A DNA stretch of 64,000 bases, from assembly GCA_023375675.1 (NCBI GenBank), contig JALQBC010000016.1, forward strand, positions 310,001 through 374,000, given 5' to 3'. Source of the stretch: Cytospora piceicola. Taxonomy: Eukaryota > Ascomycota > Sordariomycetes > Diaporthales > Cytosporaceae. This document shows positions 10,196-20,800 of this stretch, piece after piece. Each line of letters opens with the position of its first letter. The first letter of the stretch is position 1. The position numbers were made by a program, and so were the translations under genes. A model generated the notes under the pieces. The model searched no databases, had not been told where the DNA came from, and was given only the letters and a program-made list of their open reading frames with translations.

Positions 10196-11941
10196 TCAGT
10201 TCGCCTTCCCCTCCTCTAGACAGGCCAGCGCGACAGCCGCGCCAAGCAACGAACTCTCCTTGGCGCCGACGAGGCTGATGGTGGCGGGCTTCCCGTCCCC
10301 GCCCGCAGATGACGACGACGAGGATACTAGCTCGTCGAGGTAGGCCTGGCAGTTCTGCAGGTACCGCGGGTACTGCTCTATCACGGAGCCGTTGAAGGCG
10401 ACCACGTGGCCCTGGAGATCCAGCTCGGCCTTTGCTGCCCTCAGGAAGGATGGTGGTGGTGACGGCAGTGATGGTAGTGATGATAGGTAGTCGGCCTCGG
10501 CCTCGTTCTTGAACTGCCAGAGGGCAAAGATGGATGCTGCTACGATGGCGCTCGACCGGCGCGAGATGTAGGATGCTAGCGTGCGGATGAAGGTTATGTC
10601 GGCTGGCGTGGGCTCGACGGGTGAGGGGTGGCGGGATTTGAATGTTGTAAGGGATAGTTCTTGGGATGATGATGTGTCTCTGTGAACTTGGGTCAGTTTC
10701 AATGTTGCTCGTACAAAAGTGAAGACCACCCGCCTCTTCTCAATCTGGCAAGGTACATACGCTTCTATGAGTGATATGGTCTCCGTGTCGAGCGAGTAGG
10801 GCAGCAACAGCGACGGCGGCACGACGCCCCCCAGCAGGCCCGCCGTGTCGATGGCCTCGACCAGGGCCAGCCTGCACATCTCGCCGAGGTAGAAGCCGCT
10901 GACGAGGTGCTCGAGCGGCTGGAAGTCGGGCTTGGGGTGCGCGGCGTTGAGGGCCTTGTCCCACCTTGTCCTGGGCAGGACGCCCCCCCGCCCGAACATG
11001 CCCAGCTCCGTGTTGACGATGACGTGGCTGGCGCCCTCGAACCAGGCCTGCGGGCGGCTGCCGAACTTGTCCCGGCCGATGGTCGGGACGGGCAGGTGGG
11101 CGGCGATGTTGACGCCGGTGCCGAGGATCAGGCCGAAGCGCGTGGACGAGTTGAGGTAGGCCTCGGAGAGGAGGGCGGCGGCCGAGTCGTTGACGATGGC
11201 GGCCAGCTCGACGTGGAGGCCCTTGGCCTGGCAGGCCACCTTGATGATGTCTCCCAGGTCCTGGCCGAGGAGCCCGTTGGCTGCCAGGAAGCCCTTGCCC
11301 ATGCCCTGCAGCCTGCCGCCCTTGAGGGAGGTCTGCTCGATGGGGAAGCTCCAGGCCAGGCCCATGAGAAGGGGGCCCTCGGTGGCCCCTCCGGATGGCA
11401 GGTCCTTGGAGACGGTGTCGACGATGCGCTGGGCCATCCAGTCGAAGAAGGCCCTGCCCTCGAGGTTCTTGATGGCGCGATCGATCCTGAACGAGTCCTG
11501 GCTCACGATGCGGCTCTCACTGCCCTTGGCGTCCTTGCCACTCAGCTCCACCAGGGCTACCCTGAGGGTGGACCCGCCGACGTCGAGGGCGAGGTAGCGG
11601 CCATGCTCGGAGCGGCTGGGTAGTTGGTGGTTGTATGAGGGCAGCATGCATGCCGGGTCAGACAGCAGGGCCTCCCTGAACTGTGCCTTCAACTTCAGCG
11701 AGAAGTGCTTCAGGCCATCTCCCCGGACGGGCCGCAGGAACAGCTCCTCGGCCTCGCTGAGGAAGTCCTCGACGCTCCGCCGTGTCTTGAAGCCCTCTTG
11801 GGAATTGTGTGATATGGGCCCGGACCTCTCGCCCTTGAGCATTCCCGGGTGGACCCAGAAGGCGAATATGGCCTGGATGATGGTCTTGCCTCTCAATAGG
11901 GACCTGAGTGCCGCAACGAAAACCTCCCGCAGTGTTGTCAT
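10196..11941 (-). CDS. hxk3: hexokinase-family N-acetylglucosamine kinase
   Basis: Starts at 11941. One intron is inferred at 10680-10760 (GTATGT...TTCACAG, 81 nt, no stop in frame), giving 554 aa; without splicing the frame runs on with 27 extra residues. It would transfer phosphate from ATP to GlcNAc in the cytosol, the entry step of the pathway. Hexokinase landmarks are in order: ALDVGGSTLRVALVEL (phosphate loop), LAWSFPIEQTSLKGGRLQ, IVNDSAAALLSEAY with the catalytic Asp, LILGTGVNIAAHLPV and, near the C-terminus, VGAKESSLLGAAVAL. The sugar-binding segment differs from glucose hexokinases, and the cluster position points to GlcNAc rather than glucose, which is inference. The N-terminus has a hydrophobic, basic stretch (residues 8-35) whose role I do not know. 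Confidence 0.87.
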   Translation of the reverse strand: MTTLREVFVAALRSLLRGKTIIQAIFAFWVHPGMLKGERSGPISHNSQEGFKTRRSVEDFLSEAEELFLRPVRGDGLKHFSLKLKAQFREALLSDPACMLPSYNHQLPSRSEHGRYLALDVGGSTLRVALVELSGKDAKGSESRIVSQDSFRIDRAIKNLEGRAFFDWMAQRIVDTVSKDLPSGGATEGPLLMGLAWSFPIEQTSLKGGRLQGMGKGFLAANGLLGQDLGDIIKVACQAKGLHVELAAIVNDSAAALLSEAYLNSSTRFGLILGTGVNIAAHLPVPTIGRDKFGSRPQAWFEGASHVIVNTELGMFGRGGVLPRTRWDKALNAAHPKPDFQPLEHLVSGFYLGEMCRLALVEAIDTAGLLGGVVPPSLLLPYSLDTETISLIEAYVPCQIEKRRVVFTFVRATLKLTQVHRDTSSSQELSLTTFKSRHPSPVEPTPADITFIRTLASYISRRSSAIVAASIFALWQFKNEAEADYLSSLPSLPSPPPSFLRAAKAELDLQGHVVAFNGSVIEQYPRYLQNCQAYLDELVSSSSSSAGGDGKPATISLVGAKESSLLGAAVALACLEEGKAN

Positions 11942-12120
11942 TGCAGAGATGAGCGGCTGCCCCGACGTCTTTTCAGAAAGGGGGAGGGGGGGAGAATGGA
12001 ATTGCCGGTGGTGGTGATGATATGAATCAAGTCATCGAGGCTCTAAGTCGAGATTGGAGGAGAAGTCCAGGGGCTAATGGTGATTTTGATGAGAAGAACA
12101 AGAAGATGAATAATGCTGAT

Positions 12121-12162
<42 letters not shown>
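12121..12162. repeat. (TGA)14 trinucleotide repeat
   Basis: Fourteen uninterrupted TGA/GAT units about 180 bp upstream of the hxk3 start codon. Confidence 0.95.
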
Positions 12163-12690
12163 GATGGTAATAATAATAACAATAATAATAGAAAATAATG
12201 ACTTCCTTCGGGATGTCGACTTTTGTTCTATAGCAGCATACCACCTCCAGGGCTATATTCGCCGCGCCAGGTGCAGATATACAGGGTATAATACGATAAA
12301 TAAAAGATGGTCTGCTCTGGGTTTGGCAATGCAATGTAGTGGTCCGGCAAGTAGCTGATGGGGTGTGTGCTGGTGCTGGTGCTGGTGCTGGTGTTGGTGT
12401 GGGTTTTGGTGTGGGTGACCCAAAGGGTTGGACAGCGGAGACACACTGGTTACAGTTGCAGTAGCGGTTGACGGACGACTCGTTTCCTTCTGAGTGGTAA
12501 TGATAAATCAGAGACGTAGTAGACTGGCTGGCTGGCTGGCTGGCTGACCGACGGACGGGCTGACTGACTGACTGAGCGAGTGGATAAGATGCGATAGTGA
12601 GGATGATTGATGGAGGTAGTACGTACGCTAGAAGAAACGGGTGAAACGAAACGAGAAAAAGGAAAACAGGGGGGGATAATTGGGGCGGAG

Positions 12691-12692
<2 letters not shown>

Positions 12693-12721
<29 letters not shown>
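12693..12721. repeat. (GT)n microsatellite
   Basis: About fourteen GT dinucleotides, continued by an imperfect GTGAGTGTGTGAGTG tail to about 12735. Confidence 0.95.
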
Positions 12722-12723
<2 letters not shown>

Positions 12724-12911
12724 TGTGTGAGTGTGTGCCAGTGTGCGTAAATACGACACAGATAGATGGATGGGACTTCTTTTTTGCCGGGTGGTACTGT
12801 ACTGTACTGTAATGTACTGTATTGCCCAGGTGTATCTGTTGTATACCTGGGTAATTTAGGGCAGATAGCTTCCAGACTGACTGAAGGACGCTGGATGGAT
12901 GGATAATGGAT

Positions 12912-12967
12912 ATGGATCATGGATCATGGATCATGGATCATGGATCATGGATCATGGATCATGGATC
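12912..12967. repeat. (ATGGATC)8 tandem repeat
   Basis: Eight perfect copies of the 7-mer ATGGATC, 56 bp, each containing a GATC palindrome, flanked by degenerate ATGGATA copies. It lies in the hxk3-dam1 intergenic region. Confidence 0.95.
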
Positions 12968-14948
12968 ATGGATAATGGATAATGAATGGATGGTTGGTAT
13001 CCTGTCTCGTGGTATGTGGTACGTTGGTATGTTGGTACGTTGGTATGTGGTATTGTAGTATTGTGGCATTGTGGTACTGTGGCATTGTGGTATTTGATAT
13101 GTGGGCCAACTAACAATTAATCGTCCGGACCATCTTCTGGCAGCTTGGTTTGCCCCCCTCGTGTAACAAGAGGGAACCTTGAAGAAGAATATCGACAAAA
13201 AGGGCCGAAAAAAACCGTTGTATGTAAGTGTTGTATCGTGTATCGTGTATCGTGTGTTGTGTGTGTTGAGTGTTGAGAGGTAACGTTGCGCTGTAGCGGT
13301 GTTTTCAATGTTGGTTTTCTGATGGCGACAAACAGCATCTATTTGGTGGGGCCAGACTGGTTTCCATTGACGGAAAGATTGATCAGATAAAGAATAATGA
13401 GGCTCTTGTCATGGCTCAGGGTATAGTGTATTGTCATGATTATATTTATTATTATCCGGATCAAGACATGTACTGTAGACATCTGATTTGATATATGATT
13501 GAATGCAACCATGCTCCATCATGGTAACCCGAACCCTCTCAACGTCACCTTTTGACTGTGATACCCTCCCCCCTTCTTCTCCCATTTATTAATCAAACAC
13601 ACCCAATAAACGAATAAATACTCAGAGCATTTACGGTTGCAATGGGTGTACATAATCAATCATCATCATTATATGCCTCGGAGACCACATCCGGGAGTCA
13701 TGTCTCATCGTATTTAACCCGATCCAATATTGGCTGTAACAATAACAAGGCTGTAACAATAACAAAACGCCGGCCCGATCTCGCAAAGCCAATCTGGGCC
13801 GCGCATCGTTGTAACCATGTGACATGACATTTATCTTTTTTTGATTATTTATTACACACACACACACACCAAAAGTTCCAACGGTTAACCTTTAAGGACA
13901 CCCGCACACACACACACATGCTGCTTCTCCAAGGTGCCCGCCCTAGTCCTGCTCCTAGTCCTGCTCCTAGTCTGGTGTTAGCAGCTACACTACCGCACTC
14001 CGTACTACCTAGGTAGACAGACATATTACTGTGTAAATTTGTACCTACGACCTGGCAGCCCTGGATGAGGCTAGCAGATGTCGACTGGATCTTGCATGAT
14101 CGATCACACCGTTCCCGCCTGTCAGGATCCGCACCGTGGGCCGGGCGGGCACTTAGTCCTCTCTCCCTATCAACCAGTCAGTCACCAACCACGACCGCTA
14201 CTACACTACCTAGGTATGTATCTCCAGTGAACGTTCCATCTCCCACGTCTCTCCATCACCCCATCTCCCCATCTCTTGCTCGACTCGCGGAACCTTTTTT
14301 TCTCTTTTTTTTTTGGCCTTCACTGTTCCCTGTGCCCCGTGCTCATGTTTCCCATGACCACCTGGGCACCCATATCCGACCAACATGAACCGGCCCATTA
14401 TTTGGAAGGGGAGGAGACTCTAGGAGGTATCTCATGTATCCTTCCCTTCCGGTTATATGCCGGCCGGTTGTAATAGTACGTACTGCTACCATGCACACCC
14501 TGGGGCACTTACACACATGTACGTACCTAGGTAGGTACGTAGATGGTACGTAGATACGTAGATACTTGCATGACTGAGGTCATCGTTAGGAGACGTTCCG
14601 GCTTGTGACTATCAAAACCTTATCATCCCATCATCTCAAGTCCCGGGTGGTAGGATATCATATGCTGTGTTCTCCTGTCAGTCTTCTAAACTTCTTCTCA
14701 CCACATCCTGTTCTGAAGCAAAAACAGACACGAAAACGACACACAATCTCAAGTGAGACCAGATATCAAGGAGATATACCCAGCAGCAAGCAGAAACCAC
14801 AAGCAAGAAACCAGCCAACCGAGACAGCCGACTTCATCCGGGCAGAAAGCTTCCTATCACTACCTGCTTGGACACTCACTCACCACACATCACACATCAC
14901 ACATCACACATACACCTCTCATAATCCCTTGGCGTTGCCATCGTCAAG

Positions 14949-16362
14949 ATGAGGTTCATCATCCGCGACGATGCCGAGCAGGCAGCCATCTACGTGGCCA
15001 ACTACATCGTCGACAGGATCAGGCACTTCAACCCATCACCATCAAACCCCTTCGTCCTCGGCCTGCCCACAGGCTCCAGCCCCCTCGGTGTATACAAGTG
15101 CCTGGTAGAAAAGTACAAGGCCGGCGAGGTGAGTCTCAAGCCCATCATCGCCACCCACCACCTATCACTACCACCTACCCAACCGATATACCAAACACAG
15201 CAGTAGCACAACAAGCAAGCAAGCAAGCAAGCAAGCAAACAGACAAACAGACAGACAGACAAACAAACGTGGCTGACCCGCACCGCCGTAGATATCATTC
15301 GAGAACGTCGTCACCTTCAACATGGACGAGTACATCGGCATCCCCCGGGACCACCCGGAGAGCTACCACTCCTTCATGTGGAAGAACTTCTTCCAGCACG
15401 TCAACATCCGCCCGGCCAGCGTCAACATCCTCAACGGCAACGCCCCCAACCTCGAGGCCGAGTGCGTCGAGTACGAGGCCAAGATCCGGCGCGCCGGCGG
15501 CATCGACCTCTTCCTCGCCGGCATCGGCGAGGACGGCCACATCGCCTTCAACGAGCCCGGCTCCAGCCTCGCCTCGCGCACCCGCGTCAAGACCCTCGCC
15601 TACGACACCATCCTCGCCAACTCGCGCTTCTTCGGCAACGACCTCGCCAGCGTCCCCAAGATGGCCCTCACCGTCGGCGTCCAGACCGTCCTCGAGGCCC
15701 GCGAGGTCGTCGCCGTCATCCTCGGCGCCCGCAAGGCCCTCGCCCTGCAGAGGTGCATCGAGGGCGGCGTCAACCACATGTGGACCCTCTCGAGCCTGCA
15801 GCTGCACCCCCACCCCATGATCGTCTGCGACGAGGACGCCACGCTCGAGCTGCAGGTCAAGACCGTCAAGGTGAGAACGAACGGGGGGAAGAGTCATCCC
15901 CAGCCCCCCCCCCCTCCCCAGGAAATGCCCGGCTTTACAGATTACTGACAGACACCTCCTGATCCACAGTACTTCAAGTCCATAGAGAAGGTGGCCAGCA
16001 GCCAGGGCTTCGAGCAGATCCTCCCGTCGCGGATCCGCACCGGCCCCGACGTCAAGCTCACCCGGCCCCGCAGCGCCCGGCCCGTCCCCACCACCGTCGT
16101 CGTCGACGAGGCCTCGCCGCCCGCGTCCCCCCAGGAGGCATCGCCGTCGTCGCCGCCCTCGTCGCCGCCCCCGACCATCCTCTCCCCGCAGCCCGCCACC
16201 TCGCGCCTCCTCCGCGCCTCCAGCCCCGCCAGCGAGTACCCCCTGCGGAGCGTCTCGCCCGACCTCGTCCCCGACAGGATGGCCGACCGCATCGCCGACC
16301 CCGGGCTGGCCGCCATGCGGCTGACGCCGAACCCCGAGGCGCAGATGGCGAGGGTCCACTAG
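14949..16362 (+). CDS. dam1: glucosamine-6-phosphate deaminase
   Basis: Three exons: 14949-15128, 15292-15870 and 15970-16362, all phase 0, giving 383 aa. It converts glucosamine-6-phosphate to fructose-6-phosphate and ammonia, feeding GlcNAc carbon into glycolysis. Residues 1-262 are the NagB fold: [16 protein letters not shown] (phosphate-binding loop), FNMDEYIGI with the catalytic Asp, and [20 protein letters not shown] with the Asp-x-His pair of the ring-opening site. After about residue 280 comes an extra ~100-residue Pro/Ser tail ([20 protein letters not shown]) that bacterial enzymes lack and that looks disordered and possibly phosphorylated. Intron 1 (163 nt) contains CAAG and CAGA repeats. 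The gene is divergent from hxk3. Family assignment is firm. Confidence 0.95.
15212..15270. repeat. (CAAG)n and (CAGA)n repeats in dam1 intron 1
   Basis: About six CAAG units, then CAGACAAACAGACAGACAG, close to the 3' splice site of the first dam1 intron. Confidence 0.9.
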
Positions 16363-17202
16363 GTTGTTGCTTCCGAGCTCACGGCTACGGGGAGGGGGGG
16401 TGCGCCTTCGTTGTGGGGACAGTGCAGGGGAGAGGATGAGACGAGAGTTTGGTAAGGCGGTGAAATATTAGAATTTTGCCTTTCCTGCTCCCTTTGTTCA
16501 CTAAGGATTTTTGAAAGGTCTGGAACGGTCGTTTAGAGGCATCGTGGTATGGGCTCCCCTTGGAAACAGGGCTTTGGTTCCGTACGAGGTGTAAAGGTTC
16601 GAAGATTGCAGTCAGCGCAACTCAGCTACCAATTTTGGTGTTCGGTGTTTTGTTTATCTGGGTATTCGCTATGAATGCCAGCAATTGGCCTGTTATTGTA
16701 TGTAGATAGTTGATGAATGGGAATCATTGAGAAGCAAGGTTTTCCAGCTGAGTTACAAAGTTGCCAACACAAACGGGTTCCATCTGTCCATCAGCTGGTA
16801 TGTTATGGAGTGCAGTGTGTTCAAGGTGTCATCTACCAAGACCTGACACACGACACAAGACACATACTCGAGTCTCGTTTTCCGTTGACTCCATCCCCCT
16901 AGTCCCACTCGGTCCGCGGCCGCGAAGCTATCTGCCTGTTGCTCAACGAACAAACGCTCCTAGTTCAGCACCTCGACCAGTGCGAGGACTACCGCGCCCG
17001 TCTCCTCTCCCTGAACGCTGGCACCTGAGTGGCGAGGGTAGCTCGCTGCTACGGCTTGGTTAAGAGCCGCCTCCCAGTGCATAGCCGGCGCCGCAATCGG
17101 GAATTTGGCCGAATTTGGTCCCGACGTCGCAACAGATATCCAGTTCTGTATCTTGCTCAGTTGCTCAGGACAGCTGAAACTCTGCCCGATGGATGACACA
17201 GC
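16363..17202. other. intergenic between convergent genes
   Basis: About 0.8 kb holding the 3' ends of dam1 and the large membrane-protein gene. I see no coding frame or repeat worth naming. It marks the right border of the GlcNAc cluster as far as the window shows. Confidence 0.7.
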
Positions 17203-17875
17203 TCAAGCCACTGGGCTAGGTGGCATTCTCGGCGTCCACATCTTGGAGGGCGGGGGAGGAAAGTCGGGGAACTGCGCCTGCCACAACTCGGCACTCTCGA
17301 TGACAGCGGGTTCGGATGGCCGTAGCTTCGCGCGGATGGTTGCCGTGGTAATGCCGTAGCTCTCCCAGTTGCTAGGATGGGGCAGTCCAAGAGAGTGTTC
17401 ACCTCTTTGAGGTTGCTTGGTCACCTGCCACAGCCGACTGGCGGTCGCAATTGCTCGTGGCAGCAACAGCCAATCCGTAAGTCCAGGCGTGTCAGAGGGT
17501 TGAGAAGCCTGCCACAAGTCCAAACTCTCAATAGCCGCGGGTTGGGATTGTCTTGGCTTCGTACGGACGGTCGCCTGGATGATGTCGTATTTCTCCCAGT
17601 TTCGAGGATGGGGGAGGCCTACACGGTGCTCACCCTTCTCCGGCTGCTTCTGAACCTGCCAAAGGCACGGGGTGGGTGTGAATGCCCCTGAAGGTTGCAG
17701 CCAATCCCTAGGCCAAGAAATCTCGGGTGATCGAGGGGCTTGCCACAGGTCCAGACTCTCAATCACAGTCGGCCTCGATAGTCGTGTCCTCGCGCGGACA
17801 GTCGACTTGATGAGCTCGTAGCTTTCCCAGTCTTGTGGTTGAGGCAGGCCTAAACCATGTTCGCCTTTTCTTGCA
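17203..17875 (-). repeat. three tandem protein repeats (GLPxPxxW...IESxxLWQ) in the large membrane protein
   Basis: Three adjacent repeats of about 75 residues (the last one shorter) encoded at roughly 17875-17641, 17640-17406 and 17405-17203. Each begins KGEH-x-x-GLP[QH]P-x-[DN]W, continues with a T[VI]RA/TK-type basic stretch and ends P-x-x-IES-x-[DE]LWQA. More divergent copies lie upstream: one near 18040-18190 (GKGLPQPPNW ... VIKSDTLW) and a trace near 19005 (CIESRELW). Confidence 0.75.
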
Positions 17876-20800
17876 GGTTTATCGAATTTCCAGAGTGGCA
17901 TTTCCCAAGCTGTCTTTGGCGACATGACCTTGGGAGCAGATGACACCGACGTTGAGTTGATTATGTCCCCCGATTCTGGCATAGACGGCTCCGGGTTTAT
18001 AAGTTGGGCCCACATATGAGACTTGGAGCCCTCCACCTTGGATATTGTTGGCACCCACAGAGTATCACTCTTGATAACGGCAGGCTGCGCCGGTACCTTC
18101 ACCATCGACCTCGCCCTCATAGTCTCCGTCATCTGACTGTCGACCTTCCAGTTCGGAGGCTGCGGCAGACCCTTTCCACCCCGGGCCAAAGACTCCTCTG
18201 TCTCCATCGTGGCTTGCCAGAGTGTCGACTGGGTCCTCTTGGGTGACTTGGCCGGCGGAATTGGGCTAGACATCTCCTGGAGCCCCTCAGGCTCTTCAAT
18301 ACTATCAAGGATAGTCTGGAAAGTGACACTATTATCGTATTGCTCTGGTTCCTCGGTGAGATAATCAGCCACCATATAGCCCGCAGCGTTCATCTGCGGA
18401 GGGAACATGCTAAACCTGCTCGGGACATCATCCGTCTGGAGCAAGCTGGCAATTTCCCATAGAGTAGACTCATCAAATCCTTCATCGTCACTCTCGGAGT
18501 CCGCATAATCTGAGTAGTCACTTTCACTCCGAATTTCGTCGTCGAAATCGTCAAAGAAAGATGAAGAGTATTCTTGAAGCTCAAGCTGATTGGCCCTTTC
18601 TTCCACTGCATCAGCCATAGCAGATTCTCGTGCTGCCGCCGTTCCCGGCAGAACCATGAACATTTCCGGAGGAGGTTGGACCCAGGCTACGTCCGACCTC
18701 TCGCCCCAGGGAAATTGGAAGATACCCAGTGTTCCGCGCTTGTCAGGAAGCGGCTGGGGGTCTTCAATGATATCGGGCAGTGTCGTGATGCGCCTACTTC
18801 GACGAGGCGGACGTTGAGTCAAAGGACGCGATCCAGTCGTCGTCTTGGAGCGCTGGATGCCAGGGTTGTGGTAACTAGCCGGCTGTGTTTTAGGTGCGGG
18901 CGTGGGTATTTCAGCTTCTTGAAACTGCTGAAGTTCAGCCGGAGACTTCCAAAGCCCAGACTTTTTGGCGGCGGTTTTGAGCGTCGTCTTTCTCCATAGT
19001 TCTCTGCTTTCGATGCATAACGGAGTGCCATCCATCCTCCGAGCTGGACGGACTGAAAGGCCAGGCAAGGGTGGATCCTGGCAGGGAAGATGTTGCTTGT
19101 AGGGCTTTTCAAGCCTCACCCACATCTGTCCACTGCTTTCCTCAGACGCCTGGGGAGGTGTCCAAAGTTTGGTAGTCTTCTTTGAAGCCTTCTGTTCATC
19201 CCGTGTCTCGATGAGCGCGGCCAGTTTTCGCCAACTTTCATTTTCTGACCCGGATTCGTCCGAGTCGGGAGGAGTAGGACTGCCCAGGTCGGCCTTTGAT
19301 ACGGGGAAGAGGTTCGTGATGCGCTTGCGGGAGTGTTCGTTCGCGTATTCTAGGTACTCCATCTGTGCCTCTGCCAGTCTCTGTTGCCAGAGACTTGTTC
19401 GGCTGTCACTCATCATCATATGATCCACGTCTTGAGATGACGGGCGAGTGGATAATAAGCTCGCCATGCGTGCCCGGCGTGATTCCCTGCGCTCTGCTGC
19501 AGTGCTTGCGGAAGTATCTCTGAAAGGATAGTCAGGTTCCTCAGGGGCTGTGTTAATAATGACTGCATTCTTGGAGTCGTGGGGTGTTCCAGTAGCAGAT
19601 GAAAGACCAAGGGTAGATAACGAGTCCCGGGATGCGTAAAAGCCCTGCTGCATGTTGGTCCATCTTGTCTCTTGCTGGCCCATTTCCTTTTCCAGGTCAT
19701 TCAATAGTGCGAGTCGACCTTGACCTGAGCTTTCAACTGAACAGCGGAAGGGCTGCTCGTACTTTGTCAGCTGCGCCTGGATCATCTGAAAAGCCTCCTC
19801 CGGGGATGGTAATGACGATGGTTTCGCAGCCTGAACCAGAGCAGCCTGCTTCGCCAGTGTCGGCCGGTCACTCAACACCAGTGGCACTGGAGGAGTACCT
19901 CGCCTGGATCGAGAAGAGAAACAGGGTGTCTGCTCGCCGATGCGCTGGTTCCATTTGGAAGAGGGTTCACTTGAAGTGGCCTTAGTCGTTGGGGTATTCA
20001 TTTCGGCAGTCGCTATGGACTTGGTTTCTGGCTCAATTTCGCGGGCGACGGATGGATCTAGCATCAGACCAATCTCAATCTCCCCGCTCTGGTTTGTCAT
20101 TGCAGAAATGGTCCTCTGGCTGGGTGCTTGCTGGGCTGCCAAGCCTGATCGTGGGAGAGGCACAGGGGAGATACCATCGTCCCATTGCGTTGTGTCATCG
20201 TCACTTGTCGTTGCTGACGTGAAACTCATCCTTGGGGGCAGGACTGGCGATGATGCTCGCTTGCCATTATTGTATATTGCCACGGTAGGTTCCATTTCAG
20301 CAGCACAATTCTCGGGCAATGTTCCGTCATCCGTCTCATTGACCATGTTTCGATACGTCCTTGCGCTCAGCTGCTGGTTGGATGTATACACAAATTCTTG
20401 TTCCTGCGGCGCTTGCTCTTGTTCTTGTTCCTGTTCTTGCAGAAGGCTGCGTGTCTGGACCGCCGTTGTCGTTGTCTTGAAGCCCCACCAATAGGTATCG
20501 CGACCGTTATTTGCCGTTAAAGTCGGCGAATTACCCATGGATGAGATGGGCGTCCCAGGCAACGTCGGTAGTGATGACCTCCGCCGATTCCGACCAGTGC
20601 CCTGAGGCTGCGGGAAAAGTAGAGTCATTTTCTCGGTATATGTCATGCTATTCGTGTCATTCGGCTTGGGGCGAGCGACCATAGTGGGCGTCTGTGGAGG
20701 TGGAGGCAGAGGAGGCAGCGTCGTCGAGCTGTCTGGGCCAGACTGTAGCAGCATGTGACTTCTATTACCCAGAGCCCCTGCCGACTTCGACCTTGTGTGA

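Larger units (their letters stand above)
11942..14948. other. intergenic, divergent promoter of hxk3 and dam1, microsatellite-rich
   Basis: Three kilobases between two divergent pathway genes, with no convincing coding frame. It carries at least four simple repeats: GAT (12121-12162), a CTGG/CTGA run near 12524-12575, GT (12693-12721) and ATGGATC x8 (12912-12967). A GGTATGTTGGTACGTTGG-type imperfect repeat follows at 13010-13100, and three TACCTAGGTA palindromes lie at 14006, 14207 and 14524. CACATCACACATCACACAT just before dam1 (about 14884-14910) would fall in its leader. Confidence 0.8.

Noticed and set aside
12912..12967. CRISPR-like or replication-origin iteron array
   Set aside because: ATGGATC x8 is a simple tandem repeat without spacers, in a eukaryotic genome.
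15295..16359. 354-codon open frame on the minus strand opposite dam1
   Set aside because: It mirrors the coding exons of dam1, has GC-driven composition (Asp/Val/Ala/Gly) and no motifs. It is a shadow of third-position GC bias.
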